Part shown: positions 12,511 to 24,212 of the stretch, one piece after another
Layout: every line of letters begins with the position of its first letter
Numbering within the stretch: the stretch's first letter is position 1
From: Channa striata
Taxonomy: Eukaryota > Chordata > Actinopteri > Anabantiformes > Channidae
Assembly: GCA_033026295.1 (NCBI GenBank)
Contig: CM065182.1
Coordinates: 9,858,001 to 9,922,000 of the forward strand
Direction: 5' to 3'
DNA: 64,000 nucleotides
Position numbers and translations under genes: made by a program
The notes under the pieces: generated by a model
Database searches by the model: none
What the model was told of the DNA's origin: nothing
What the model saw: only the letters and a program-made list of their open reading frames with translations

Positions 12511-12835
12511 AACTGACCTGGTCCTGACTTCTGTGAGACTTGAATCTCTTTAAGACTTTATTTAAGTTGTGACAGGTTCTTGCTTTCATTTCTTTCTTCC
12601 TTGGGACTTGGTCTCAGTTGCAAAAAATTGTTTTAATACAGATTTGAGTATAAATTGTTCAAACATAAAATAAAAATGGTGCATAGATGTAAAAGAATTA
12701 AAGATTTCATTTATTCGTTAAACTAACTTTTGACTTGCCTCAAACTTCATCAGCCCGAGAATTGTCTTTGATTTGTCACAACAGACTCGAGTTTACTTGG
12801 ACTTGCCTCAGCTCTGGTTTGGACTGAACGTCATC
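12511..12835. repeat. Degenerate 'gacttg'-rich interspersed repeat
   Basis: Repeated variants of gacttg / gacttgg / gacttgcctc occur across the segment (about 12527, 12603, 12732, 12800), separated by AT-rich DNA. This resembles a family of fish repeats made of tandem 'gacttggacttg' units as I remember it, here heavily decayed and interrupted. No coding capacity. Boundaries are approximate. Confidence 0.4.
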
Positions 12836-12943
12836 CTATCTGTCCTGGGGCTAACAGACAAAAAGACATAAAACCAAACTGTCTCCTTGAGAATACATTA
12901 GTGCCAATTACGCAAGTCCACCAGTGATACGTAGAGGACATGT

Positions 12944-12955
12944 TGTCAGCTGACA
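12944..12955. promoter_or_regulatory. TGTCAGCTGACA palindrome (Meis/TGIF half-sites around an E-box)
   Basis: Perfect 12-base palindrome. It combines two TGACA half-sites (core recognised by TALE homeodomain proteins such as Meis/TGIF) in inverted orientation with a central CAGCTG E-box. Binding in vivo cannot be judged from sequence. Confidence 0.3.
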
Positions 12956-13674
12956 GTTTACCATCTCAGCCTCCATTTCCAGTCATTCTCTCTTGAAGTG
13001 TTGACATCACAGCTGTCTCTGCTTTAATCTGTTTATCTTTTGATTTTCTATTTTCTCTCGAACGCTCCCTGTGCTCCTCGCTTATCTTTGTCTCTTGTCT
13101 CTCGAGTGTCTGTCCACTGTCTCCTTCCTACCTGCACTTTGTTTACAGTTTGCAAGCCAACCTCTTATCAAGACCTTACTGAGGGATATTTTTCCACATT
13201 CCCAAACCTTATTCTGGTCTTTTAATCATTTTTATTTTTTATTTTTATTGCTTTGCGTGCCACGTGTTTTTGTTCTGCTGCGCGGTCAATACTTCGGGGA
13301 TGTAGGTTTACCCTCGGGACCTCATTGTTTCTTGGTGACGGGTCAAACATGGCATCTCCACAGGGAGCATGCAGCTCCAAAGTGATGGCTCCTTCACTCT
13401 CTATTCTTCTCAATTAGTAGGCAGTAGAGGCCCAGCAACTCCAATAAACAAGCATTTCCATTAAATGGTAAACTCTTTAGCAGTGTGCGGCTCAAAGCCT
13501 CACTTGTCTCTTTCCACCGACTGTGAAGTAGAATTAAAAATAATGAGGCAATTCAAGCCATTAAGGGACAAGGAAAAAATAAAATCACCTGAGAAACTGA
13601 AATTGAAAGTAAACGCTCTGATGAAAAGTGAGTCTTTCAAGTCGAGAATATTTTTTTTTGTCTTATTTTTATTG

Positions 13675-13717
13675 CATTTGGATTTCATCATTACAGTGAT
13701 GAAATCTCATCCAAATG
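13675..13717. repeat. Imperfect hairpin, 16-bp stem with bulge
   Basis: CATTTGGA + TTTCATCA on the 5' arm (13675-13690) pair with TGATGAAA + TCCAAATG on the 3' arm (13697-13717). There is a 6-base loop (ttacag) and a 5-base bulge (tctca) on the 3' side. The stem is too short for an ordinary microRNA precursor. It may be a decayed terminal-inverted-repeat element or a chance palindrome. Confidence 0.6.
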
Positions 13718-14423
13718 GTGGTGATGTTTCAGTGATCTAGCACCTGGCCAGATGTGACTGAACAGGCAAAGAGGGAAAAAAAAATAAATCCTCCTCCCTT
13801 TGATTTAATTTTTCTATTGCTAAACTGAGCACAGAAAACAGCAGCGGCACAGTAGCAATGGGAAGAACTCGCTTTTTAAGCAAGCAGACATGTATATCAA
13901 CTGGTCGGGGGCCACTTTACATTTGTTTCCATTAGAATCCGTTATTGAAACATTGTCAGTCTGTCTCTTACATGGTTGAAAATTTTAAAGAAGAGTTCAG
14001 TAGCACTTTCAGAAAAACCGAGAGCCGCATCGACCTTTTACCATGTTGGATTGTAACCAGTTTTTGCCCACTCATGTCAGATGCCAATGACATCATCTAA
14101 TGGGGCAGTGGAGCAGCAGTTCAATTTATAAACCACAAAAAGCCCTAAATTCAACACTAGTGTCTGCCATTCCCAATAAAGGAGGCAGATGTGTACACAG
14201 CCTGAGAGGAAGCGCTGCCACAGAGACTCAGTTTGCAACAAAACCCTCCCCTCCCCGCTGCTGCCCATTAAGTGTTTTGTGTAATTGCATGGTAACAATC
14301 AAACTGGGTGAATCTCACCTTTTTATTAATTCAGTACATTCTGTCATCTGGTGGAAGCCAGAGAACACTCACAAGACCAAAATGTTCTAGTTTTACCCAA
14401 TCACAAGCTTCAAAAATGTTAAA

Positions 14424-14439
14424 GGGGGGGTCGGGTGGG
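14424..14439 (+). other. Possible G-quadruplex motif
   Basis: A run of seven G, then TC, GGG, T, GGG. Splitting the G7 run as GGG-G-GGG gives four G-tracts with loops of 1, 2 and 1 bases, so a parallel quadruplex is possible on the plus strand. Weaker than the motif at 63284. Confidence 0.4.
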
Positions 14440-17399
14440 ACTACGATTTTGAAGTGGAAACAATGCACTTAAAGGGAATGTGCAAAACACTGCAGGCATC
14501 CACATTAGTGGGAGTTAAACCTATATTACCGCACCGTCCTCCTCACTTTTTTTACTATGTTTCATCAAGAAGTGGTCTCACAAAGCAAAAGAATATGCCA
14601 ATTCCGTTACGTGACAATGGGGTCGTTGCTGTTATTTGGATGAGATGAACCCATTTTTCAAGTAAGGCGTCATCTTCCTTTATCTGCTCACATATCTATA
14701 ATGGCAAATAGCGGTGTGAGCTGATGGAAGTCCAGTTTCAGCGCCGACCAAGAGGACATTAGTCCACCCACACTTCTTTGATCTCCTGCCATCAGGGCTG
14801 TCTCGCACGTAAGAGCGTGAAACTGGGGGGGGCAGGTCAGTGCTGCTACGCAGGCCTGTAGCAAGACAAAATGCGGATGCAGAGGCCTCCATGACACAAA
14901 GCAAGGCAGCAAGGCAGCAGTCAGTGAGGTTTGATGGAGAACAATTTGAGCAAAGAACAAAATGAAAGGGGTTTGATATGGCTAATGCACGCAGCCCACA
15001 TGTGCTCACAGCATCACAGCGCCGGCATAAATGTGTTTGTATTGTCTCAGGACCTGAGAAAGTCTCAGTGCAGCTGCTAACCGGTCTGCACTGTCCACAC
15101 AAATACAAACGTGAGCTTATCCCGCTTTTGCTAGGAAAGTAATTGCAATATAAATTTCTTCCTGTTGATGACCGTCAGGCTAAATCTATTGTAAATGTCA
15201 GGACACTGGACCAGTTCCAGGATCCAGGCTGAATTCTGATGATATTTACCAAAGGCTTCTGTCACCCTGCAGTTACTTATCTCCTCAGTGCCTCACTGTT
15301 GTCAAAGCTATTCAATATCAGAATTTTAAAGGGATTATTTGGCTACCCCCGTGGTAAAAATAGTCATTTGGTAGAACGCATGAGTTCCATCAGAACAGAA
15401 TAAGAAAGAGAAATGGGATTGTTGGGCGCTCCTAAGCATTAACTGTAATTTTCAGGCAGGAAGACAAAAAGCAGAGAATGTAATGTCTTTATTGGATTTG
15501 GAGTCATTTGGGTAAATGCAGTTTGGACAATTTGCTAATACATATAATAATGATGTACGTTTCCAGCCAGACCTACAGGAAAAACATGTTACTTCAGTCA
15601 TTTTTGGATTGTTTTTCACTTTTATTTTCATGCTTCCATTTGATTGCCTAAAGCAGGAATTGCAAACATGTTCAGATTATAATAACAATTTAGTGAAGTA
15701 TTTTGCATGTGCAGGTACGTTCTATGAGCATTTTTGGAATTTATAGTTCTGATGTATGTATATTATAAAACTATGGGAAAAGTAGTTATGTCACTGACGT
15801 TATTTCACTGTAAACATAGTAACAAAGTAACTGGATGAACGACACCATCAATCACGTGATAACAGATTCGTTGAGCTTTTCCGTACAACCCTATTTTTTT
15901 ATCTTTTGTTTGCAGATTTGATCTTTCTCACAAATTCTGACAGTGACATTCACAGTTGGCAGCTCATGTGGAATTCACACGTAGCGTATCGCTTTTGTTT
16001 ACTTCGCTTCTTTCGCATTCACCAGCTGTATCCACTTGAGATGATTCTCACAGTTGTTCAACAAAGCATCACCTCCTTTTCAAGTGATAAGTTTTTCGGT
16101 GTTTTTCATACCTAATAACTCATCAGCTAGTGCATGAAGTTCTGGAAGTACTGGCTGCTCAGTCATCACACTCACTTGTGTAGGTAGATGAATAAAAAAA
16201 AAACATATGGACTGAAAACAACGTTTCGATATGTTCATTCCAAGCGCAGGAACAGGTAGAGTGAGAATTTCATCGAGATGAAACGTATAGCGGGCAGATC
16301 TCCTGTAGCACTGCCTGGTGAGTAATCCATTTAGCCACTGCTTTAATTAGAGAAGTCAATAAAGGCACAGCCTAGTTAATTTGTCTGGATGTTTTACAGG
16401 TGATAATAAGACATCTATTTATCCATTAAAACTTAGCCAATTGTGATTAAAAAGTGTATATGCATATCGATGACCATATTTTATCATCTGACGTATTGTC
16501 TTAGGGTTTTGGGGAGATACAAATTAAATGGTTGTTGGGAAGCGGGACTTCTTGCATACGCGACGGTGATTTTGTGCACTACAATATTTCCTTGTTTACT
16601 CTCACCTACACTTGATTAATGCACAGAAGACTTTGCACGTCAACATTTAAATGTCAGCGTTCTGTTTGTCCTTCCATCCAGTATTTTGTTTTACATTGTG
16701 TGATGAGATTAACACTACCTGGCTTCAGTTTTCAATCTAAACACAGTCCTTATGCTAACAAAGTGTTGTCTTGAAGAATCTGAATCCTGTTGTCATGACT
16801 TATTTGCTCTTTGTGATGTTTGTTTAGCAGTGTGTAGCAGGCGACTTTACAATAAGATGTTTTGAAATAATATTTGACTGCAGATACTGAGAGATGTCTG
16901 ACATGTTTTTGCTTCATTTTGAGGAAAAAATGTCAAGATGACTTTCAGCATTTTAACTCAGACGTTTGTTGCAAAGTTTGTTTGTTAATTAGGGTTATAT
17001 AAACATTTCCATATACATAGAAAATGTGTTTTAAATGAGCACAGTGTTGGAGTGTAATGGTAACACCAGCAAAATGAATTTTGCAGGGCACTCTTCCAGT
17101 TCTGAGTTCAGTTTGACAGGTACAAAGTAAAAATTAATCAAGTCTTGAGGGCCAAACGGAAGTTATGCATGATGATCCCCCACCCAGAGTTTCAGGCGTG
17201 CTGTATTATTTGCGAGGAGTTTGGTACATCTGCAGAGAAAAGTCTGCACATGTTTGTGTCCAGTGTGAATAATTTTTCTTGAGCCAATTTATGTTTTCCC
17301 TTTGAAGGGGGAAGTCTTGAGTCTGGGTGGTTGGTGGAAAGCTTTCAAGCCCTTTTGCTTTGAACATCAAACCGCTTGTCTTAAGATTTACTCTGAGTG

Positions 17400-17485
17400 A
17401 GAAGTGAAGAGCACCGACTGAAGAAAAAGAGGAAGACAGGGAGAGATACTGACACGAGGAGTACTAGGCAAGGTGTCAGGTGAGT
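17400..17485 (+). other. Purine-rich segment ending in a perfect splice donor
   Basis: About 80 bases of very purine-rich DNA (gaagtgaagag..., gaagaaaaagaggaagac) run into CAG|GTGAGT at 17477-17485, an exact match to the vertebrate 5' splice-site consensus. Purine-rich sequence upstream of a donor is what exonic splicing enhancers look like, so a non-coding or 5'-UTR exon is possible. No TATA box or CpG island lies just upstream, and there is no obvious acceptor. A consensus donor is expected by chance in a window this size, so support is weak. Confidence 0.15.
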
Positions 17486-18540
17486 GATTTTAAAGTTCTC
17501 CTGAGGGGCTGCACTGCAGGCACAGATAAGGACAATCCAGAAATGTCAATGCAGCTTCGTAAAGAAAATTAAATTTGACTCAGAAAGGACATTTCTGACA
17601 TGTTGAATGAATAATTTAGATTCTGCTTTAATGAGCCTTTCAATTAACAACTTGTCCCACAAGAACATAGTTTATGGAGGTATCACCTGGTCTTGTACCC
17701 CCCGTGGCATCTTCTGTGCCATTTTCTTGTGCAGATTTGTTAGGAATGTGATTAAGCTTGTCCACACACTTAGGCTGAATCTTAACAAACTGCTAAAACT
17801 ACTTTGGCTGTTCTGATAATTAAACAGGCATGACACACCTCCTTCACATTGCAACCGCTTTCCATGAATCGAAGCTTATCTTTTCTTTAATATCAAATTA
17901 GAACTAAAAACATTTTACTTTCTTACATTTATGAATGTAAGTTTCCTTGTTTAGTACAGACAAGCATAATGTCTGTGTAAGCGTTCACAAGCTTTAGACC
18001 ATCCAACCCATGTTGTATTACAAGACCCATGAGTTTCTGTAATACTGTCACAGATGTAGTAGCCGAGTTTGGTTGGATTGATAGTGTCTTTACAAAAATC
18101 ATTAAATTTGACCTGACCAGATTTACTACCCCTCAGAGTTGATGTATCTCTATTAGCTGAGGTGGTTATAAATCCCTTTCGGCGTCTCTCTTCCCCCTCC
18201 ACGTTCGGTTTTCACTGTTGCGTCCCGAGTTTCACTTTTTCCTTTTGTCTAATCTTACTTCACCTCTTAATTTGCTCTCTGATATATAAAAAGCATTTGT
18301 GAAAATGCACTTATACCTGCACAGTGTTAATTACCTTAGATGTGGTTTAACAAATGTAGTGTGAACACAGGTGGTGAGTAAATTAACAGAATACGCAGCA
18401 ACAGAGCTGATATATCGAAGAGTTAAAACAGCGTTAGGCAAAGATAACATTAGGTCTGCTCAAGGGCTCAAACTAACCACTTACCGTGCACCGTTTCATT
18501 TCACAGGTTACAGGTTTTGATTAAGACGCCGTGTTTCCGT

Positions 18541-18554
18541 TGACTCGTGAGTCA
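18541..18554. promoter_or_regulatory. AP-1-type palindrome TGACTCGTGAGTCA
   Basis: Two inverted TGACTC/GAGTCA arms with a GT spacer; the right half gives a consensus AP-1 site TGAGTCA. Known AP-1 and Maf family proteins bind such sequences. No neighbouring motif cluster is evident, so function is unproven. Confidence 0.3.
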
Positions 18555-21258
18555 CTCTCTTCCTTGAAAACAGCTCCTGCAGTCCTCTAGCTTCAGCTTG
18601 CGGTTTCAGTTCCAGGTAGTGAGAGCGGATGGATGGAGGCTTGATAGTTGCCAGTGTTAAGAGGGTGAAATTTTGCTGACAGTGGAATGCAGTGTTCCAA
18701 AAGCTGTCCTTGAACATGGGGGGCCCAGTTTTAGACCATTTGGGAATTACCATAAAAGAGCTGGTAATATGAGCCTGTTTTATCACATTTTATTAAGTTC
18801 CAGATTTGTCCAAATCCATGTTTTCAAACACCTCTGTCCTCCAGCCCTGGTTATATTGTAAAACAGTCCATTCACTCAGTTGCTCACTGGCAAGTAAAAT
18901 AGATTCAAAAATAAGTAGAAAAAGTAATCTGTAAAAATATTTTTTAAAAATTTAAATTCCAAGAAGAAGATTTCCACTCTCCTGCGTTTCATAGAAACAT
19001 GCAAACCAGGGTCCTCCATCAGTCGCCCCTCTCTCCACTGGTGAAGGGTGGAAATAATCCTATGGCTCTTTCAGTCTTCCAAAAGTTCTGCCTTGTTCAC
19101 TTTTTTTATAGCTGCTCCTTTAGCGACGATTCTCAGCGGCAATGCTTTTTGAGCCAGTGTGTATCACGTGATCAACGTGGAGGTTGCAGTAGTCATTGCC
19201 AAAATAGCTTCACAGCCAAGCGCCCATCGTAGGGGCCTGGCTCCAGCAGGTTTTTCCAGAAGGTAATATAATATGAGGGTTTAAATGTTTTTTTAAATGT
19301 ATAAAGAGCATGTGGATGGAGTTTGGAAAATTGACAGGACAGGAGGACATGTGCCATCACCCTAATCCACTGCAAAGCCTGTTTGTTGTGTTTCCTGTAC
19401 AAAGTTTTTCACAACTATTTCAGAATTCGAGGGGAATGTAAATGGCGTGTTAAGCTTCCACTACAGCCCAGACTCTGTACCTCAGTTCAGCAGGTCTGAC
19501 AGTTGTTGACTTTGTTCAGTCCACTGGCTGTTCTTGACTTTGACACAATGTCCAGGGCTTCAGTCTGCCTGTGTTAATAAGTCATCAGAATGCCCCTGCT
19601 TTTCATGACCTGTTATGGATGGACTGTATTTGGGTGCTCCCAACAATAAGTTTTAAAGAATTTTTTCTCTGGTGCCAGACATACAGCATGAGGAAGCTTC
19701 TCAGTCTTTTCACGCTTCTCAATGAATCCGGCCAAATAGTGAATTAAAATTAGAATTTGATTATTAAACAACAGTTTTTCTTGTCCAACTCTCTTGTCCA
19801 ATTCTAGCATGTTGTTCAGTCATCGCTTTTGGCATTATTTTCAGGTTATTTTCATCAAATATCTCAGTTACTAAAGCTTATAGCAAGAATTTATGAGACA
19901 ACTCGCACATTCCCTGAAGACCATCCAACGTATCTCAAATGTGTCATGTTATCGTGCCACTGGATTGAACAATGATTTGTGGCTTGGCTTCCAAACACAG
20001 TATTAGACATATTTACAATGGACACCATTTCCAAGACCCATCACCCCTCCTCACAATCCAGAGCGGAATTTTACCCCTGTGATGATGGCCATCTGGTCAG
20101 GCTTGAACTTGGGAACGTGTTCAACGCAGCAAATCTGTGTTGAAATGGAACCGTAGACTTTTAGACACTCAGTTCGCCACACTTAGTAGTCGTTGCTGGC
20201 AAGATATATTCTCAGCGTTTGTTGTCAGTCGTACTCCAACCAGAGAAATGCAGGCGTCATACGGTAGTTGCCTTGTGGCGGTAAGGTTAATCAAAAGGGG
20301 TCTTTGTAGTGGCAGCAGTCCTTTTGGTACTGAGGAGGAGCCAAAAGCTGCTTCTGTGGCAGCAGTTGCTGGATCCTCCAAAGTGGGTCACACTGAGTGG
20401 CACGCAGAAATTTATATTTAATGTTCCCTCTGGGACTTGTGCTTTAGACCATGAATAATTCTTTATAGACAATAGCAGTCTGTAGATATATGATACTGTA
20501 TCTGCCTATAGTACTGCGTCAGTGAAATTGATCATTTTTTTCACAGTGGCCTTTGTTGTCTCCTGTATAGTGTGATGTACTCATCTGACATACTGCGTGT
20601 TTATGATCTTTTGTAGTGGTTTGGGTGCACTTGTCTCTGCAAACCAGCACGAGAGCGGCTGCCAGTATCAGAAATGTGAGCATGCATGTAGCTTGTCTGG
20701 ACATTTCACGCCAACCTCAATTGTGTGCTAAGCATTGCTGCACAGTTGGTGTGGATTCATTGGCTTGCGTCGGTGTGTGAAAGTGGCAACACTTTGTGAG
20801 CTTGGTGCATGAAAGTGGCATTGCCTCACCAGTCAATAGCATGAATTATGTATGGCAGTAGAAGGTGAAAGCCATGTTCTGCATCATCTGCAGGCTGTTC
20901 AGCAAATTAACATTTGGACAGCCATTTGCTGGCTTTAGGAGGGGTTCGGGCCTCATTTAATGGCTTGCTTACAGTTCAGAAATAAATCTCCTAGTCATTT
21001 TACTTAACAGGTTTCCTCTCTTGCAAATCATTTGTGACTGAAGCAGTCCCACTTGAAGGAAGCAGACTATAAGGCGCGGGCAGCGAAAAGGGCAGACGGA
21101 AGTGATCTTTAATTGGCTAGCTTCCTGTCAGGTCTAATCAGAAATGGTGTTCTGTCATCCAAATCTTTCAAAGATTGTTTCTTTGAACGATGAGCACTCA
21201 ACCTGACATGTTCATTTTCCCCTGAAGGTAATATCTATTAGGATTTTCCCTGAAGCTT

Positions 21259-21266
21259 ATTTGCAT
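21259..21266 (+). promoter_or_regulatory. Octamer motif ATTTGCAT
   Basis: Exact POU-domain octamer (ATGCAAAT on the minus strand) within a block (about 21050-21300) of balanced composition that also contains TTTAATTGG- and CTAATCA-type homeodomain cores. An 8-base match alone is common by chance. Confidence 0.25.
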
Positions 21267-24181
21267 AGGACCAGTACTGTCTGGGTTCCACCTGTGATTT
21301 GATAAAATTGCAGAGGTTGTCTGCATTATTATTCATGTGGAGATCTGGCATGATAATAATATGTCAAGTAAAAATTCCACTGGAAATTACCATAATTTAA
21401 AAAACAGAGCTCACACAGAATTTAGTCTCAAACTGAGTAGACAAATGCAGTGTGGGAGCAATGCGGAGAGGGAGGGGCAGGCAACATCTCTTTGTCGTGT
21501 TAGGATGCTGTATTTCACTCAATATTGTCTCAATATTCCCACACCTGTTTCTCAGTGAAAGCTCCCTTCAAAGACAAACGTGGTGAAGTAAGTTGTGGGT
21601 TATTTCATGTTGACAAAGATTCAACATCTGCTCATTCATTGAGATTAGCCTCCATGTTTTCCATTGATTTCTGGAAAAGGTTTAGAATGAAATAAGCAAC
21701 GAAAACATCCAACACTGTGACCCATGACACATGATTTTTAAAAGTTGGCCAGAGGCATCACACCAAACGTTTTCCTTTGTGGAAAATGAATTACATGGTT
21801 ACCCCAAAGGGTCACAGCCTGGGGAATATCAGTACCAACAAGTCCTCCAACCTTATTGCCCATACGGGTCAAACTACAGTCTTCTGTGGGAAAGACCTTT
21901 GCTTTGTTGACCCATCCATCCAACCCGACCACCTCCTCCGACCTTTTCTGTGTCTGACTGCTTGGCTTGGATTGTTTCTTTACATATGTGTTGCTTGTGT
22001 TAGTGTGAAAACCATTCTAAGGTTCTTTTAAATTGGATGTTCTCAGGTTATATGCACGCTCGAAAACTTTGCTCCGAAAACTTGAGCCGTTGAGTGTTAT
22101 TGGTTGATTAATGATTTTTGGTTCTTAACAATATCGGTGCAAGAGTGTGATGTGTTATAAGTGGTTTTGGATATTGTAGTTATGAATTTGAAGTTTTGAC
22201 CTGGTGAAAGACCATAAAATACTGTTAGTGAAAGCACATTGCCCCTGTGTGAAAAGTTCACACTGATCTTTGAAGATAAAGTTGCATATTCATACCCTGC
22301 AACTATGTTCATTTGAATTCCTTAGTTGTTTTGTCAGTAACATCACAACATTTTTTTCTTTGCCACTTGTAAAATTTGGCAGAGTTTGCAACATACAGTA
22401 CAGCACTTACATAGCACATTTTGGAGGCCACAGCTCTTTACTCAAGCTTTGAAGTAATGTTTTGGCTTCGAACACCTAAGCCTAAGGGAAATCACAGCTT
22501 TTCACAAATATTGGGTTCACGGGTTCAGATCCATGGGAGCTACGGTCTGTGGTTTATAGACTGGAGTTGCTCAAAATGCTATGTTAATGTGAGTTGGAGT
22601 TATTATTTGCTGTGGACTTGTTTTCCGAGAAATGAACACCAACAAGAGAAAATTGTGTCTTTTGTCCTCCGGACCAATACAAACTGGGAGTTAAAAAAAA
22701 AAAAAGAATCCATAAAAGTAAAAATGGTACAAAGTTCTTTAATTACTCCTAACCTTTCTCTTATTTTACCCTAATGAAATAATCTTTCTTTTTACCCCTG
22801 TGGTGTTTTTCTTATTTCCCAGTTTGAATGTAGGACTTTATTTAGTTAACTTTTCAGATTCCACATGTTCTGGAATTTATTGCTTATGCCAGTTAGGTAA
22901 ACTTGATTTAATCAGAAAATCTCAAAGAGAGCAACATCAATTTTTGCAAGAGAAGATAGTACACGTATAAAAGTCAAGATCATAAAATATAATCTATTAA
23001 TTTGGAAGTTGAGAACGGCCACGGATGCTGTTTTTTTGTGTGTGTGCTGTTATCTTAGGATGACAACTTCATTTTTTTGTAACAAGATCATTTCTTGGGA
23101 TAACAAACTTGGTTTTCTTATGATATACTATATTCACTATTGAATTATAGCAAAATTGCAATTTATTACACAAACATTGAACTATAAGGCGTTAGATATG
23201 TTCTACGGAAGCCGAGACACTCAGTTATGCTAAATTATCTCCTTATCATGAGAAAACATACTTTATTATTATTACAATGTAATGAGATAATTATCACTGA
23301 ATAATGGCACATAATAGATAGATAGCATCCATGACCATTTTTGGCTTCAGTAAATTCACTCAAGCATCAAATGAATTACACGTTTGTTCATGTTACATCA
23401 TATCTTCAAAATGCGCGAATCTGAATTTTCCCATAGTGCGGTGACATGTAGACATCAGGTCTACACAGATGCCGGTGAACATATACATAAAAAGAAAAGA
23501 AACAGAATATGTGGAACACGCTTTAAAACCGCTACTTGAATAACACACTGTGTTTCTTTTTTCTCCTAGGTAAGCACTTCCCTTTGCTCTCTGTTGGTAC
23601 TGATGATGAAGGAGGAGAGATTGACTGAGCGTGTATCCTGTTGCTGTCAGGCCCGGTGAACGTTTGATGCAGCTGAAATGTGAGGCAAGGGTTATTAAGG
23701 TGATGCACTGAGACACTGCGCCCATATCAGAGATGCTTCTACCTCTGGTTCTGGCAAAGTCAGCAGTATGAGCACAATGGAGTGAATCTCACATACAAAC
23801 CACTGCGCTCCAGTAAGCCATCAGTAGGCGAAGAGGAGAGTTTAGAAAAACGAAAGGTTGTCTACATCTTGAGATGAAATGGTTTTGTTTTGTGAGGTCA
23901 GTGGTTGGAAATGCATTCTGATGTGCAAAGTGTGTACGTTTGGTGTTTTCGAGGTTTGGTTTTTAAAAGCATATAAAACTCTTTAATGGAGACTTTTTTA
24001 CCAGTTTATATTTTCACCTAATTGCGTGTAATAACTTTGCAGTGATCCCCTTTCACTTAAAGGTTAGAAAATAGTTTACATTTCATATTTGACTGAAAGC
24101 AGTTGTAGTAAGTTAGTTACAACGTTCCATACATTTCCATTTCTGAAATTTAGTAAATGTAATTTAGAAATGTAAAAGTAC

Positions 24182-24212
24182 AATGTTAAAGAGTTGTTTA
24201 CAACTCTACATT
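24182..24212. repeat. Near-palindrome AGAGTTGT-tt-ACAACTCT
   Basis: Eight-base perfect arms separated by two T. Outer arms AATGT/ACATT extend the symmetry, with a 3-base interruption on the left. Surrounding DNA repeats 'aaatgtaa' several times. Likely a small palindrome or remnant of an inverted-repeat element. Confidence 0.6.

Larger units (their letters stand above)
12836..17399. other. Gene-free stretch
   Basis: Holds a palindromic site at 12944, a hairpin at 13675 and a G-run motif at 14424, each with its own entry. The longest open frame of the window lies here (14680-15108 minus, 142 codons), but it has no domain, no splice-like borders and a scattered cysteine pattern that fits no zinc finger or other family I know. 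The same DNA is relatively GC-rich, which lowers stop density and favours chance ORFs. The rest shows nothing I recognise. Confidence 0.5.
17486..24181. other. Gene-free stretch
   Basis: No recognised gene. Contains an AP-1 palindrome (18541) and an octamer motif (21259), each with its own entry, and an A13 run at 22693-22705. Between about 20777 and 20825 the words 'tgaaagtggca' are duplicated at short range. Positions 21050-21300 read as a regulatory block. Frames such as 22421-22774 plus (117 codons) and 23393-23725 minus (110 codons) show no domain. Confidence 0.5.

Noticed and set aside
14680..15108. Longest open frame, 142 codons, minus strand
   Set aside because: No recognisable domain, scattered cysteines that fit no family, no splice-like borders; it lies in locally GC-richer DNA where chance frames are longer.
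22515..22532. Gggttcagatcc resembling a tRNA B box
   Set aside because: No A box at the right distance and no acceptor stem pairing.
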